DNA of 64,000 nt from Barnesiella propionica. Its GTDB lineage: Bacteria > Bacteroidota > Bacteroidia > Bacteroidales > Barnesiellaceae. Positions within the stretch are counted from its first letter, which is position 1, and each line of letters opens with the position of its first letter. The notes beneath the pieces are model-generated. The model was not told the origin of the DNA, ran no database searches, and saw only the letters and a program-made list of their open reading frames with translations. The DNA lies in assembly GCF_025567045.1 (NCBI RefSeq), contig NZ_JAOQJK010000006.1, positions 1 through 64,000 of the forward strand. The letters run 5' to 3'. Positions 1 through 9,021 of the stretch are shown one piece after another. The position numbers were made by a program, and so were the translations under genes.

Positions 1-152
1 AGGTGGTGACGCATGTCGTCTTGTTTTTTTTCATCACGGCTGAAAATCCGGATTTCACGGAGGTCGCTGTCTATAAATCTTCGCAATACGGCGTTACCGA
101 AACTTCCGGTTCCTCCCGTAATTAATAATACTTTGTCGCTGAATATGCTCAT
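1..152 (-). CDS. UDP-GlcNAc 4,6-dehydratase / CapD-CapE-like polysaccharide protein (5' end only)
   Basis: Only the first 50 residues are in the window; the gene runs off the left edge. Reading the minus strand from an ATG at 152 gives a start followed by an SDR-type Rossmann motif (TGGTGSFG, residues 12-19) and the stretch IFSRDEKKQDDMRH. That stretch is typical of the FlaA1/CapE/CapD short-chain dehydratases, which convert UDP-GlcNAc to a 4-keto-6-deoxy sugar nucleotide. It follows the flippase gene by 24 bases in the same direction, so it is probably the next cistron of the capsule operon. The family call rests on the N-terminus alone; inverting and retaining dehydratases cannot be told apart here. 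Confidence 0.75.
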   Translation of the reverse strand, partial: MSIFSDKVLLITGGTGSFGNAVLRRFIDSDLREIRIFSRDEKKQDDMRHH

Positions 153-176
153 AACTGTATTCTTTTGTTGGTTTAT

Positions 177-1703
177 TTATTTAATTATATGTTTATTCTT
201 TTTAAAGAACGAAAAAAACAAATGTTTCTCTTCTTTATTAAAACTAAAAAAATACATTACAACGATATATAATAGGGAAAATAATATCCCTTTATAGATA
301 AAGGATATCAAAAGATTATCAATCTGCACAATCTTACTAAAAACCAAAAACAATATAATGATCGGAATAAAACGAAGGATTATACTTAATATCCCATCCT
401 TCAAAAACGCTCTCATGTCTAAATGAATGCTCTTTTGATATATAATTGTCAATCCTATATCGAAAAATAAAAATGTTCCTATACAAATTCCCAAAGCTGC
501 CCCCACCGCCCCCATAGAAGGAGCTAATAAAACGGATAAAGACGAACTTATAATTGCAGCAAATAAATACATATATGCATTATATTTCAATTTATTCTGA
601 GCTAACAGAATCGTAGCACCTATTTGTTGCGATAAAAAAATAAAATTGGGTAAAATCAGTAAACATGCGACATAATAAGACTTAGAAAATGAACTACCCA
701 CCCATATTTGTATAAAATCGGAACCTATCAAAAATACACCTAAAATTAAAAATCCCACGATATACGCCTGGATACGGCCTACTCTTAACATTAAAGATGA
801 CAGAGCTTTTGTATCTTTTTCCTGCGCGATTAATTGCGACACTTTCGGTAAAAATAATCCGTTTAAAGCTCCGGCAAATACATATATATACCCGTCTATG
901 GTAGAACCGATGGCAAATACAGCTATTTCTTCGGTACCGGAAAAAATTCCTAAAATAGAAGGTGCTATATTTTTAATAAATAATTCTCCCAAAACTATCA
1001 AAACCAACCAAAAAGAGACATTAAATAAACCTCCCAATAATTTTTTATCATAATATTTCCAGTTGATTCCCGTAACATTTCTTTTTATCAGATATATAAC
1101 CCGGATGAAATTAATTATACAAGGTACACAAGCATATATAAGAACCAGCATATATAATTTATACCCTAAAGATAATGCTACCACTGTAAAGACTATCGAG
1201 AAAAATTTTACAGAAACATCGAATAACTTTGTTTGAATAAATAATTCATAAGACATATATATACCTTTCACAAAGATGAAAGGCAAGGATATTACACTTG
1301 CGGAAGCGGCGATTAAATAAATATGCCTGAATTTAACCAGCTCCTCGGGTGTAAGTTTTACGAATATCCGGTCCAGAAAAAAATAAAGAATAAATAAAAT
1401 AATGCAAACAATAATATCCAAAACCAAATATATCTTTGCCGACAATCCAATAATATTCTGAACCTCGTTTTCTTTGCCTTCCGCCCGGTATTTCGTGATA
1501 TACCGCGATATAGCCTGCCATAAGCCAAAATCTACGATAAAGTAAGTAAGAAACGATGTAACCAGCATATATAAACCATAATCGGCTTTTCCGATTTTAG
1601 AGATCATCCAGGGAGTATATAGCAATCCGGCTATTATATTGAAAAATATGGCGAAATAAGAAAGAAAAGCCCCTAACTTTATCTGTTTATTAGAATCGAT
1701 CAT
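177..1703 (-). CDS. Wzx-like lipid-linked oligosaccharide flippase
   Basis: This 508-residue protein is almost entirely hydrophobic, with about 12-14 predicted membrane segments and short charged loops such as KYRAEGKENEV. That matches the length and layout of polysaccharide flippases of the MVF/MATE superfamily, which move undecaprenyl-linked repeat units across the inner membrane. Its ATG overlaps the stop of the upstream polymerase gene (ATGA, 1700-1703), which points to translational coupling. The specific family is inferred from topology and context because flippases have little conserved sequence. Like its neighbours it is visibly AT-rich, as is usual for exchangeable capsule genes. Confidence 0.85.
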   Translation of the reverse strand: MIDSNKQIKLGAFLSYFAIFFNIIAGLLYTPWMISKIGKADYGLYMLVTSFLTYFIVDFGLWQAISRYITKYRAEGKENEVQNIIGLSAKIYLVLDIIVCIILFILYFFLDRIFVKLTPEELVKFRHIYLIAASASVISLPFIFVKGIYMSYELFIQTKLFDVSVKFFSIVFTVVALSLGYKLYMLVLIYACVPCIINFIRVIYLIKRNVTGINWKYYDKKLLGGLFNVSFWLVLIVLGELFIKNIAPSILGIFSGTEEIAVFAIGSTIDGYIYVFAGALNGLFLPKVSQLIAQEKDTKALSSLMLRVGRIQAYIVGFLILGVFLIGSDFIQIWVGSSFSKSYYVACLLILPNFIFLSQQIGATILLAQNKLKYNAYMYLFAAIISSSLSVLLAPSMGAVGAALGICIGTFLFFDIGLTIIYQKSIHLDMRAFLKDGILSIILRFIPIIILFLVFSKIVQIDNLLISFIYKGILFSLLYIVVMYFFSFNKEEKHLFFSFFKKNKHIIK

Positions 1704-2818
1704 ACATAATTAGTTAAAACCATTGAATCCCAAAAAAAGCCGTATGTATAATTACTCGATATTATTTTCATTATCAGAATAGCTACGACTACGATAAATA
1801 TCAAATATTTGATTCGCGGATTTTGTATACTTATCGTATTTAATAAGACGGGAACAAACAATAACAAAAATATAGAATAGTATTGGACCACTCTCATTAA
1901 CGCCGCACTTGTAAAAGTGAGGGGAACAAAAAGCACAGCCATACTTATAGCATTGTAAAATCTGTTTGCAAAAGGATAATATGTTATTGCTTTTTTATAC
2001 ATCATCAGCCCTAACAATACTATACCCATGAAAAGTGTAGTGAATCCCCAGGCTCCGCGGGTCGTATCTTCCGCATATCCCAGATAATTGTCACTACCTG
2101 ATAATATTGCCAGTTGCAAAGCAAACTGACGGCCCAATACTACCAGTACGGGAAAAGATAGAATACTCGACCAGTACAATAACCTGGATTGTTTTACATT
2201 AGCAATAAAGTAGAAAGGGAAAAACAATAATGCCGATTTATGAACAAACATTCCGCAGAAGATCAAAAATATAAACGGAATTAATTTTCGCCGTTTTATA
2301 AATTCAAAACTTAACAAAGTAAATGCCGTTGCAATGGTTTGCCGGGTACCTGTAATTGAGAAAAAAGAATAGAATAACGCCTGATATAATATAAATGCAA
2401 AAACAGCATCCCGGATGTGTTCCGTATTTTTATATATAAAATGTCCTAAAGCTCCAAAAAAGAAAACGGCGACTAAAAATAAGAATGTCTGATAATCTTC
2501 ACAGAAAACCTGAAAGATTTTTTGCAATAACGGATATCCGGCATCTTTTCCTTCCTTACCGATATATACTTCATAAAAATTCTTTAATATAGAGTCCCAG
2601 CTTTCATACTTTATATTTTCAAATTTAAGATAATAAGCATAGGTATCCGCTCCTACCGCAAAATTTCGAAGTCCGGACTGTAAAATAAAAAGGAAACAGA
2701 TGAAAACAACAAACCATTTTCTCCTCAATGAAACATTATATTCTTGCCCGTGACTCCCGGAACCAAATAATAATGCAGAAAAAAATATAATAAATATAAG
2801 AACGAGCTGAACGATCAT
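1700..2818 (-). CDS. EpsG/Wzy-like polysaccharide polymerase
   Basis: A 372-residue multispanning membrane protein with about ten hydrophobic segments. It contains ADTYAYYLKFENI (about residues 56-68) and SITGTRQTIATAFTLLS (about residues 153-169), a pattern of EpsG-family proteins that polymerise repeat units in the periplasm. It sits between a glycosyltransferase and the flippase, with 4-base ATGA overlaps on both sides, so all three are probably translationally coupled. Assignment as the Wzy-equivalent rests on topology, the RQTIA-type motif and position; the linkage it makes cannot be predicted. Confidence 0.8.
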   Translation of the reverse strand: MIVQLVLIFIIFFSALLFGSGSHGQEYNVSLRRKWFVVFICFLFILQSGLRNFAVGADTYAYYLKFENIKYESWDSILKNFYEVYIGKEGKDAGYPLLQKIFQVFCEDYQTFLFLVAVFFFGALGHFIYKNTEHIRDAVFAFILYQALFYSFFSITGTRQTIATAFTLLSFEFIKRRKLIPFIFLIFCGMFVHKSALLFFPFYFIANVKQSRLLYWSSILSFPVLVVLGRQFALQLAILSGSDNYLGYAEDTTRGAWGFTTLFMGIVLLGLMMYKKAITYYPFANRFYNAISMAVLFVPLTFTSAALMRVVQYYSIFLLLFVPVLLNTISIQNPRIKYLIFIVVVAILIMKIISSNYTYGFFWDSMVLTNYV

Positions 2819-4023
2819 CGACTGATTAATTTTTCATATAAACGAATAATTTGCATTACATTACGTTCATAATCAAAGTTTTCTTTTACATAGTTAATAG
2901 CAGGAGTAGAAAAATATTTTTTACCATTTTTCTTAATTATATTTGCCTTTGCAATAATATCTGATACATTATGGGGCCTGACTACGTATCCACAATTATT
3001 GCCAATTAATTCGGGGCAAGCAGTAGAATCGAAAACGATAGATGGAGTTCCGCAGGCCATAGCCTCTGCTATGACTTTTCCAAATGTATCTTCAACAGAA
3101 AGGTGCACATAAACATCGGCCGCAGAATATACTTTTGCTAATTCTTCCGCTCCCTGAATATAGGGTATATGTGTAATGGACGGGGGTATTTCAGTGTCTT
3201 TATAACATTGTCCTACCATAACAAGGTGCATGTCTTCGGGGAGCATTTTCATTAACTCCATAGCATCTTTATAGCGAGAAGTATTTTTATTCCACCCTGC
3301 GCTTACACTCAATAAAATAAATTTATCTTCAGGTATTTGATATTTTTTTCGGATATCTTCGGGCTGGGGAAAGAATTTTTTATAATCTACCCAATTATAT
3401 ATATAAGAAACAGGGTATTTCGACAAAAATGAACGGGATGCTTCTTTTTGCAACCATCGGGAGACAGAAACGATGGCCATATTATCGATAGAAGTAAACC
3501 ATTTCTTTTTATCTGTATACAATCGTCTGCTCCTATCCAAAAATAAAGAAGAAGGATAACTTCTGAATTGGGGACAATGTCCGCACTGTTTCTCCCATTT
3601 ATAGCAACCTGCCGAGGTGTAATGAGCGCATTTTCCAGTAAAAGCCCAGCAATCGTGCAATGTCCAAACTACCGGAATACCGGCCATTGACAAAAAATTA
3701 AATATGATTCGTAAGTTGAGATAATTCCCATGTAAATTATGTAAATGTATAATATCAGGTTTTACATGTTCAATATACTTGACCAGCCGTCTCGTTCCTT
3801 TTGCCGTATAATATCCTTGATTGCCCAATAACCGGGAACCAATATTATGCAAATAATTTTCAAGTTTACTTCCTATTTTATAACTTTTCTCATAATCGGT
3901 ATTTCCTTGTCCATAAGCAATATAACAAGTATGTCCCATTTTTTCCAATTGGGAGGCAATATCTACGCAGATGGAACCTGTACTACCACGGCCGCAAACG
4001 GTATTAATCTGAAGAATTACCAT
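2815..4023 (-). CDS. Glycosyltransferase, GT4-like (GT-B fold)
   Basis: A 402-residue protein starting MVILQINTVCGRGSTG, an N-terminal acceptor-domain strand with a glycine-rich loop as in GT4 enzymes. The C-terminal donor domain contains VYVHLSVEDTFGKVIAEAMACGTP (described in two parts: VYVHLSVEDTFG then KVIAEAMACGTPSIVF), where the E...FG..EAMA pattern is the nucleotide-sugar binding signature of GT4. A cluster of Cys and His (HDCWAFTGKCAHY...GCYKW...CGHCP, residues 123-151) is seen in a subgroup of Bacteroidota capsule transferases. It presumably adds one sugar to the lipid-linked repeat unit at the inner face of the membrane. Donor and acceptor are unknown. Confidence 0.88.
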   Translation of the reverse strand: MVILQINTVCGRGSTGSICVDIASQLEKMGHTCYIAYGQGNTDYEKSYKIGSKLENYLHNIGSRLLGNQGYYTAKGTRRLVKYIEHVKPDIIHLHNLHGNYLNLRIIFNFLSMAGIPVVWTLHDCWAFTGKCAHYTSAGCYKWEKQCGHCPQFRSYPSSLFLDRSRRLYTDKKKWFTSIDNMAIVSVSRWLQKEASRSFLSKYPVSYIYNWVDYKKFFPQPEDIRKKYQIPEDKFILLSVSAGWNKNTSRYKDAMELMKMLPEDMHLVMVGQCYKDTEIPPSITHIPYIQGAEELAKVYSAADVYVHLSVEDTFGKVIAEAMACGTPSIVFDSTACPELIGNNCGYVVRPHNVSDIIAKANIIKKNGKKYFSTPAINYVKENFDYERNVMQIIRLYEKLISR

Positions 4024-4029
4024 ATTTAA

Positions 4030-5163
4030 TTAAGAAAATATTGTTTTTATTTCTTCGAAAAATTCCCGATCTTTTTGACATATCAAAGCCCGGCTATCGT
4101 ATGGCACATTAACATCAACGGATAATATACTCTCTGCCAGATCTTGCTCTTTTGCTGAAGAAGAAAAATAAATTATTTTAGCGAAAGGGGATTTTTCAAT
4201 ACTTTCTATTTTTGTTGTGACTACCCTTAAATTATGAGATAAATAAGTTATAATTTTAGAAGGGAATGCAGAAGACATATAATCTCCCACGACCTGAGGA
4301 TTAACGGCAATTTGGCATGAAAACAAAAGATTTGATAAATCTTTTTCATACAAAATCCCATGAAAAACGCAGGCTTCTCTTTTTAATTTATCGTTCACAA
4401 CAGTTATTTCTCTTTTCAGTTTTTCTACTACAGCCGGAGTCCCGTAGCCACAAATATGCATCGTATAATTCGAAGGTAAATGGCATATACACCCCACTGC
4501 ACCAAAAGCTCCTCCCCGTGTTATTTCAATTCCTCCTGCATAAACAATGTTAATGTTATCTTTATCCTGAATATTTTCCCCAAAAACGGGAATATAACTT
4601 CCGTATAATATCGAAGAAACGGCTTTATCAGAAAACCTTTTCGCTAATAAACTGGAGACCAATATATATTCATCTGCATCCTCAATAAGAGCTTTTTCCC
4701 ATCTTCTAAGGTATTTTTTCTTCTTCCAGACTTCGGTATATATTTCTTCTATTTGCAAAACAATTTTATATTTTTTGATTTTTTTCGCATATCGAAGAGG
4801 TATAGATAACCATTCGCTATGATATACCAATATTTTTTCATTCTTACGGGAATGAATCACCAATTCTATAAACAACCATAAAAGAGAGATAAAAATATTG
4901 ATATACGAAAAGAACTTGTTATAAGCAGGAAATCCAGGAGCAATATAAAGATTTCTTTTTTTTCGAAGCTTTTCTATGTTTTTGTTCTTCCTTTTTGCCG
5001 AAGTTCTCCAGGCGGGAGAAATAAGTTTAACATCATGTCCGGTCCTTTGCATTACAGATACGATATAATCCATCTTATTACAAGCCGACAAAGCACAAGC
5101 TCTATCTTCTCCCGCATTGCGTACATCATAAAATCCAATGTATTTTATCTCTTGCCGATTCAT
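4030..5163 (-). CDS. Glycosyltransferase, GT-B fold (probable GT4)
   Basis: A 377-residue protein. The ATG at 5163 was chosen because it forms a TGATG junction with the stop of the upstream dehydrogenase; an in-frame GTG one codon earlier is less likely. It starts IKYIGFYDVRNAGEDRACAL and has a donor-site region INIVYAGGIEITRGGAF, then CQIAVNPQ and SSAFPSKIITYLSHNLRVV, where the PSKI.TYLS segment corresponds to the sugar-nucleotide binding loop of GT4-like enzymes. One hydrophobic stretch (about residues 86-103) may touch the membrane. Substrate unknown. It is separated from the next transferase gene by 6 bases. Confidence 0.8.
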   Translation of the reverse strand: MNRQEIKYIGFYDVRNAGEDRACALSACNKMDYIVSVMQRTGHDVKLISPAWRTSAKRKNKNIEKLRKKRNLYIAPGFPAYNKFFSYINIFISLLWLFIELVIHSRKNEKILVYHSEWLSIPLRYAKKIKKYKIVLQIEEIYTEVWKKKKYLRRWEKALIEDADEYILVSSLLAKRFSDKAVSSILYGSYIPVFGENIQDKDNINIVYAGGIEITRGGAFGAVGCICHLPSNYTMHICGYGTPAVVEKLKREITVVNDKLKREACVFHGILYEKDLSNLLFSCQIAVNPQVVGDYMSSAFPSKIITYLSHNLRVVTTKIESIEKSPFAKIIYFSSSAKEQDLAESILSVDVNVPYDSRALICQKDREFFEEIKTIFS

Positions 5164-6428
5164 CACAGTCTACCGTCAATCAAACCTCTATCGAGAAAAG
5201 CCTTCACATCATAAATAATATGATTATCTTCCGCCAATGATTGTACATCCAGCTCATTGAATTTATCATGAGCAACCGCTAATATGATAGTATCAAATTT
5301 CTCTTTCGGCAAGGTATTTATCACCTCTATACCATATTCATGCGCGACAATAGCGGGATGTGCCCAAGGATCATAAACAGTTACATGCACATTATATTCC
5401 TGCAAAGCTTTATAAATATCTATTACTTTGGTATTGCGTACATCGGGACAATTTTCCTTGAAAGTGAAGCCCAATATAAGAATATCTGAACCCAGTACCT
5501 GAATACCCTTCTTCAACATGAGCTTAATAACTTCGGTGGCAACATATTCACCCATTCCGTCGTTCATACGCCGTCCTGCCAGAATAATTTCAGGGTTATA
5601 TCCATGGCGCTGAGCACACTGCGCCAAATAATAGGGATCTACACCTATACAATGTCCCCCCACCAGCCCCGGCTTGAAAGGAAGGAAATTCCACTTGGTT
5701 GATGCCGCTTCTAATACATCCTGAGTATCGATTCCCATTTTGGTGAAAATTTTGGATAACTCGTTCACAAACGCGATATTGATATCCCTTTGCGAATTTT
5801 CAATCACCTTAGCAGCTTCTGCAACTTTTATCGTCGGAGCCAAATGCGTACCCGCCGTAATTACTGAAGCATATACTTCATTCACTTTTTTTCCGATCTC
5901 AGGAGTGGAACCGGATGTAACTTTTTTAATATGTTCTACCGTATGTTGTTTATCTCCCGGATTTATACGTTCAGGACTATACCCGGCAAAAAAATCCCGG
6001 TTTAATTTGAGCCCGGATATTTTTTCTACGACCGGTATACACTCATCTTCTGTTACACCGGGATAAACCGTGGATTCATAAACCACAATATCACCTTTAC
6101 CGATAACTTTTCCTACGGTCGTACTGGCTCCGTAAAGAGGCGTCAAATCGGGATTATTATTTTCATCCACCGGGGTAGGAACTGCCACTACGTAAAAATT
6201 ACAATCGCGTATCGCTTCTATATCGGAAGTACAAACAAATCCATTTTTAAGTGCGCTTTGGAGTAATTCGTCGCTTACTTCCAATGTCGCATCATGACCT
6301 GCCATAAGAGCGGAGACTCTCTGCTGGTTCATATCGAATCCAACAGTTTTATATTTCGTTGAAAACAAACGAGCCAAAGGTAATCCTACATACCCCAGTC
6401 CTATTACACATATTTTTATCTCATGCAT
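5163..6428 (-). CDS. UDP-N-acetylhexosamine dehydrogenase (WbpO/TviB type)
   Basis: A 421-residue nucleotide-sugar dehydrogenase of the UDP-Glc/GDP-Man dehydrogenase family. It oxidises C6 of a UDP-HexNAc to the uronic acid in two NAD-dependent steps. The Rossmann motif GLGYVGLP lies at residues 10-17, the ESTVYPG segment at 118-124, and the catalytic cysteine is Cys260 within GGHCIGVD. The insert VAEAAKVIENSQRDINIAF (residues 202-220) is characteristic of the VipA/TviB/WbpO subgroup that acts on UDP-GlcNAc or UDP-GalNAc rather than UDP-Glc. The 4-epimerase 26 bases upstream fits a pathway UDP-GlcNAc to UDP-GalNAc to UDP-GalNAcA; this pathway is inferred from the pairing. Confidence 0.92.
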   Translation of the reverse strand: MHEIKICVIGLGYVGLPLARLFSTKYKTVGFDMNQQRVSALMAGHDATLEVSDELLQSALKNGFVCTSDIEAIRDCNFYVVAVPTPVDENNNPDLTPLYGASTTVGKVIGKGDIVVYESTVYPGVTEDECIPVVEKISGLKLNRDFFAGYSPERINPGDKQHTVEHIKKVTSGSTPEIGKKVNEVYASVITAGTHLAPTIKVAEAAKVIENSQRDINIAFVNELSKIFTKMGIDTQDVLEAASTKWNFLPFKPGLVGGHCIGVDPYYLAQCAQRHGYNPEIILAGRRMNDGMGEYVATEVIKLMLKKGIQVLGSDILILGFTFKENCPDVRNTKVIDIYKALQEYNVHVTVYDPWAHPAIVAHEYGIEVINTLPKEKFDTIILAVAHDKFNELDVQSLAEDNHIIYDVKAFLDRGLIDGRL

Positions 6429-6454
6429 AACGATATATTTTTATAATTCAATCA

Positions 6455-7423
6455 TCATAGATTTTCCCAGTACCATTTGACTGCTTCACGCAAACCATCT
6501 TTCATACTATATTGAGGATCATATCCTAAAAGTGTACGCGCTTTTTCAATGCTAGCGAGAGAATGAGGTATATCCCCGGCCCTATTAGGCCCATGTAAAA
6601 CTTCTATATTTGCGATCTCAGGATCATACTGACTCAAAAATTCTTTTAAATAATTCACCAATTGATTAAGAGTCGTACGTTCTCCAAAAGCAGTATTATA
6701 CACCTGGTTTATAGCATCGGGATTTGTGGCGGCTAAAGCACACATATTCATCTGAACGACATTTTCTATATACGTAAAATCACGACTATATTCTCCGTCA
6801 CCGTTTATTACCGGACTTTCATGCGCCATAAATTTCTTTACGAATAAAGGTATCACCGCCGCATATGCACCGTTGGGATCCTGACGGCGGCCAAATACAT
6901 TAAAATATCGTAATCCTATCGTTTCCATTCCATAGGTACGGGAGAAAACATCGGCATACAATTCGTTAACATACTTTGTAATGGCATAAGGGGAAAGAGG
7001 CTTTCCTATTACATCTTCTACTTTCGGCAGGCTTTTACTATCTCCATATGTCGAAGAACTGGCGGCATAAATAAATCGTTTGATACCTGCATCACGCGAA
7101 GCAACCAGCATATTTAAAAAACCTGATATATTTGTCTCATTAGTAGTTACCGGATCCTTAATGCTCCGGGGAACTGATCCTAAAGCTCCTTCATGCAGAA
7201 CATATTCCATCCCTTCCACAGCCTTCCTACAGTCGTTTATATTCCTTATATCGCCGACTTGCAACTTAAAGGTCTGAGGATATGCATTAATTAATGGCAA
7301 CAGATTTTCAATATGTCCAGTGGCAAAATTATCCAGGCAAACAACCTCATTTCCATCTTTCAGTAAGCGTTCACATAAATTGGAACCTATAAATCCGGCT
7401 CCTCCCGTTACTAATACTTTCAT
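6455..7423 (-). CDS. UDP-N-acetylglucosamine 4-epimerase (WbpP/TviC type SDR)
   Basis: A 322-residue extended SDR enzyme. It has the NAD-binding motif TGGAGFIGS (residues 6-14), AASSSTYGD around Ser123-Thr125, and the catalytic pair Tyr146/Lys150 in SPYAITKYVNELY. The segment LRYFNVFGRRQDPNGAYAAV is typical of the WbpP/WbgU branch that prefers N-acetylated UDP-hexoses. It supplies UDP-GalNAc (or recovers UDP-GlcNAc) for the dehydrogenase encoded next in the operon. It starts 17 bases after the upxY stop, so it is likely the first sugar gene of the transcript. Confidence 0.92.
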   Translation of the reverse strand: MKVLVTGGAGFIGSNLCERLLKDGNEVVCLDNFATGHIENLLPLINAYPQTFKLQVGDIRNINDCRKAVEGMEYVLHEGALGSVPRSIKDPVTTNETNISGFLNMLVASRDAGIKRFIYAASSSTYGDSKSLPKVEDVIGKPLSPYAITKYVNELYADVFSRTYGMETIGLRYFNVFGRRQDPNGAYAAVIPLFVKKFMAHESPVINGDGEYSRDFTYIENVVQMNMCALAATNPDAINQVYNTAFGERTTLNQLVNYLKEFLSQYDPEIANIEVLHGPNRAGDIPHSLASIEKARTLLGYDPQYSMKDGLREAVKWYWENL

Positions 7424-7440
7424 TACTTTGATTTTGTTAA

Positions 7441-7944
7441 TTATGACAATTCAACTATTTGCACGCAACTTTTGGGAACAACCGTTTCAAGAGTACCCAG
7501 TTTATCCAGGGAAACACGTAAATGATATTGACCTGAGACCTCTATAACATCACCTGTAAGTCCACGAAGTTTTCCTCCAATGACCCGTACTTTGTCACCG
7601 GGAATGTAATCGTATACCAAATTACAAGGCTGCTCAGAAGCCTGAAGCATTTTGTTAATATCATCAATAATCTTATCCGGTATAATATAGGGGGCCGAAC
7701 CAAAACGAAGTATATCTGCCACTCCCGGTATATATTTAATATCGCGGAAATTTTGTTCCGTATTCTCCATGTGTACAAAAAGATAAGAAGGTATAACTAC
7801 CATGTCCACCTTTTTCTTACGGTCACACCATTGTCTGGTGCAGTTCTGTATCGGTATGTAACACTCTATTCCGCGATCGACCAAACGGCTGTAAACTCTC
7901 TTTTCTGAACGTGCAAAAGTATATATGGCATACCAATTCTTCAT
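7441..7944 (-). CDS. UpxY-family (NusG-like) capsule transcription antiterminator
   Basis: A 167-residue NusG paralogue. The N-terminal NGN domain starts KNWYAIYTFARSEKRVYSRL, and a C-terminal KOW motif lies in PGDKVRVIGGKLRGLTGD. In Bacteroides, UpxY proteins are the first gene of each capsule locus and let RNA polymerase read through the leader of their own operon. Here too it is the first gene of the minus-strand capsule run and sits next to a candidate invertible promoter. A UpxZ inhibitor gene, which often follows upxY, is not present: the next ORF is the epimerase. Confidence 0.92.
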   Translation of the reverse strand: MKNWYAIYTFARSEKRVYSRLVDRGIECYIPIQNCTRQWCDRKKKVDMVVIPSYLFVHMENTEQNFRDIKYIPGVADILRFGSAPYIIPDKIIDDINKMLQASEQPCNLVYDYIPGDKVRVIGGKLRGLTGDVIEVSGQYHLRVSLDKLGTLETVVPKSCVQIVELS

Positions 7945-7967
7945 TATATAAATAAGGGGGTATAGAA

Positions 7968-7988
7968 AAATTAAAATTTAATTATACT
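7968..7988. repeat. Left arm of a 21-bp perfect inverted repeat (candidate inversion site)
   Basis: The 21 bases at 7968-7988 are exactly the reverse complement of 9022-9042; the core reads TTAAAATTTAATTATACT. The arms enclose 1033 bp containing the serine recombinase gene and a full-consensus promoter. This arm lies 24 bases upstream of the upxY start. The repeat is AT-rich, so its statistical weight is less than its length suggests, but its placement next to a recombinase and a capsule operon is what phase-variable Bacteroides capsules show. Confidence 0.65.
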
Positions 7989-8087
7989 CGTATTTGTATT
8001 GAATAATTTTGGAACTGTTTTTTTATCTCAACATGATTTAAGAAAAATATGTCTTTTTCCGGTATATTATATCTTGTCTCTTTTCGG

Positions 8088-8095
8088 TAAATTTG
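8088..8095 (+). promoter_or_regulatory. Candidate -7 element of the recombinase gene
   Basis: TAAATTTG fits the Bacteroidota -7 consensus TAnnTTTG. It lies 26 bases before the recombinase ATG at 8122. No clear TTTG -33 element is visible 18-20 bases upstream, so the promoter may be weak or activator-dependent. Confidence 0.4.
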
Positions 8096-8121
8096 GATAA
8101 ATAATCAAATTATTTAGATAA

Positions 8122-8724
8122 ATGGAAAAACAAGAATTGGGTATAATTTACGGTTATGCTAGAGTAAGTACACGTGAGCAAAATCTTGATATGCAAATAG
8201 ATGAACTTCAAAACCATGGCTGTAACCGTATATTTTGTGAGAAAAAATCAGGATTGAGAGACAGACCAGAATTAGAAAAATGCTTGACAATAATGAATAA
8301 AGGAGATATTCTTGTTATTTATAAATTAGACAGACTTGCCCGTTCGTTAGTAGAAATCGTAAAAATATGCGCGGAATTAGAGCGAAGAGGAATTAGAATA
8401 AAATCTATACGAGATAATATTGATACAACCGATTATATTGGAAAATTCGCAATGCATATATTTGCTGCATTGGCCGAATTTGAGAGAAATGTAATAGTGG
8501 AACGTACGCAGGAAGGTAGAGCTGCAGCTAAAAAAAGAGGACGTATTTTTGGAAGACCAAAAGGATTAAGTAAGAAAGCTCTTGAAAAAGCAAAACAAGT
8601 TGCTATACTTTATCAAAAAGGAGAACCTGTCCGGCATATATGCTCAAAACTGGATATTAAAAGTAAAAATACGCTTTACAAATATTTGAAATTTGAAGGC
8701 ATTCCATTAAAGACAAAAATGTAA
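8122..8724 (+). CDS. Serine site-specific recombinase (resolvase/invertase family)
   Basis: A 200-residue small serine recombinase. The catalytic domain has YARVSTREQNLDMQ with the nucleophile Ser16, then VIYKLDRLARS with the conserved Arg residues, and FAALAEFERNVIVERTQEG at the start of the long E helix. A C-terminal helix-turn-helix (about residues 165-195, AILYQKGEPVRHICSKL...NTLYKYLK) recognises the site. This is the size and layout of DNA invertases such as Hin, Gin and Bacteroides Mpi. It lies between the inverted repeat arms and is transcribed away from the capsule operon, so I infer that it flips its own segment. Resolution of direct repeats cannot be excluded from sequence. Confidence 0.93.
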   Translation: MEKQELGIIYGYARVSTREQNLDMQIDELQNHGCNRIFCEKKSGLRDRPELEKCLTIMNKGDILVIYKLDRLARSLVEIVKICAELERRGIRIKSIRDNIDTTDYIGKFAMHIFAALAEFERNVIVERTQEGRAAAKKRGRIFGRPKGLSKKALEKAKQVAILYQKGEPVRHICSKLDIKSKNTLYKYLKFEGIPLKTKM

Positions 8725-8799
8725 AATATTGATAAATAAATACATAAAATATTCAATCGATTATAGATGTTTTAATATATAAAAAAACTCAAATATTTT

Positions 8800-8830
8800 T
8801 TTGTTATCTATATAATAAATACTATTTTTG
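8800..8830 (+). promoter_or_regulatory. Full-consensus Bacteroidota promoter inside the invertible segment
   Basis: TTTG at 8800-8803 and TATTTTTG at 8823-8830 are separated by 19 bases, an exact match to TTTG-N19-TAnnTTTG. It reads rightwards, away from upxY, into about 280 bases without an ORF that end in the strong terminator at 9108-9149. If the segment inverts between the repeat arms, this promoter would map to about 8180-8210 reading leftwards, with roughly 230 bases of leader before upxY. Confidence 0.7.
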
Positions 8831-8857
8831 CACGGTCATTAATAAACGATTTAGGTT

Positions 8858-8876
8858 CTTCAGTATGACACTGAAG
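8858..8876 (+). other. Stem-loop in the leader transcribed from the 8800 promoter
   Basis: CTTCAGT (8858-8864) pairs with ACTGAAG (8870-8876) around a 5-base loop. It begins about 20 bases after the expected start site of the 8800-8830 promoter. In the inverted orientation it would lie in the 5' leader of the capsule operon, where UpxY-type antiterminators act. The rest of 8877-9010 has no recognised gene. Confidence 0.4.
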
Positions 8877-9021
8877 ACCGCGAAGCGTACTTATAAGTAT
8901 CATTTCACTTCTCTGTAATATGCTCGTTTTGATTAATAACAATGCATTTATCCTAAAAATGAAAGAGCATTAATCTGTTTATTTCCTCTGTTTAAGAATT
9001 AGTTTTGAGTTATACTTGGAA

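Noticed and set aside
8122..8724. Serine recombinase as part of a transposon
   Set aside because: It is a small resolvase/invertase-type protein with no transposase partner, and the flanking repeats bound only this gene and a promoter beside upxY.
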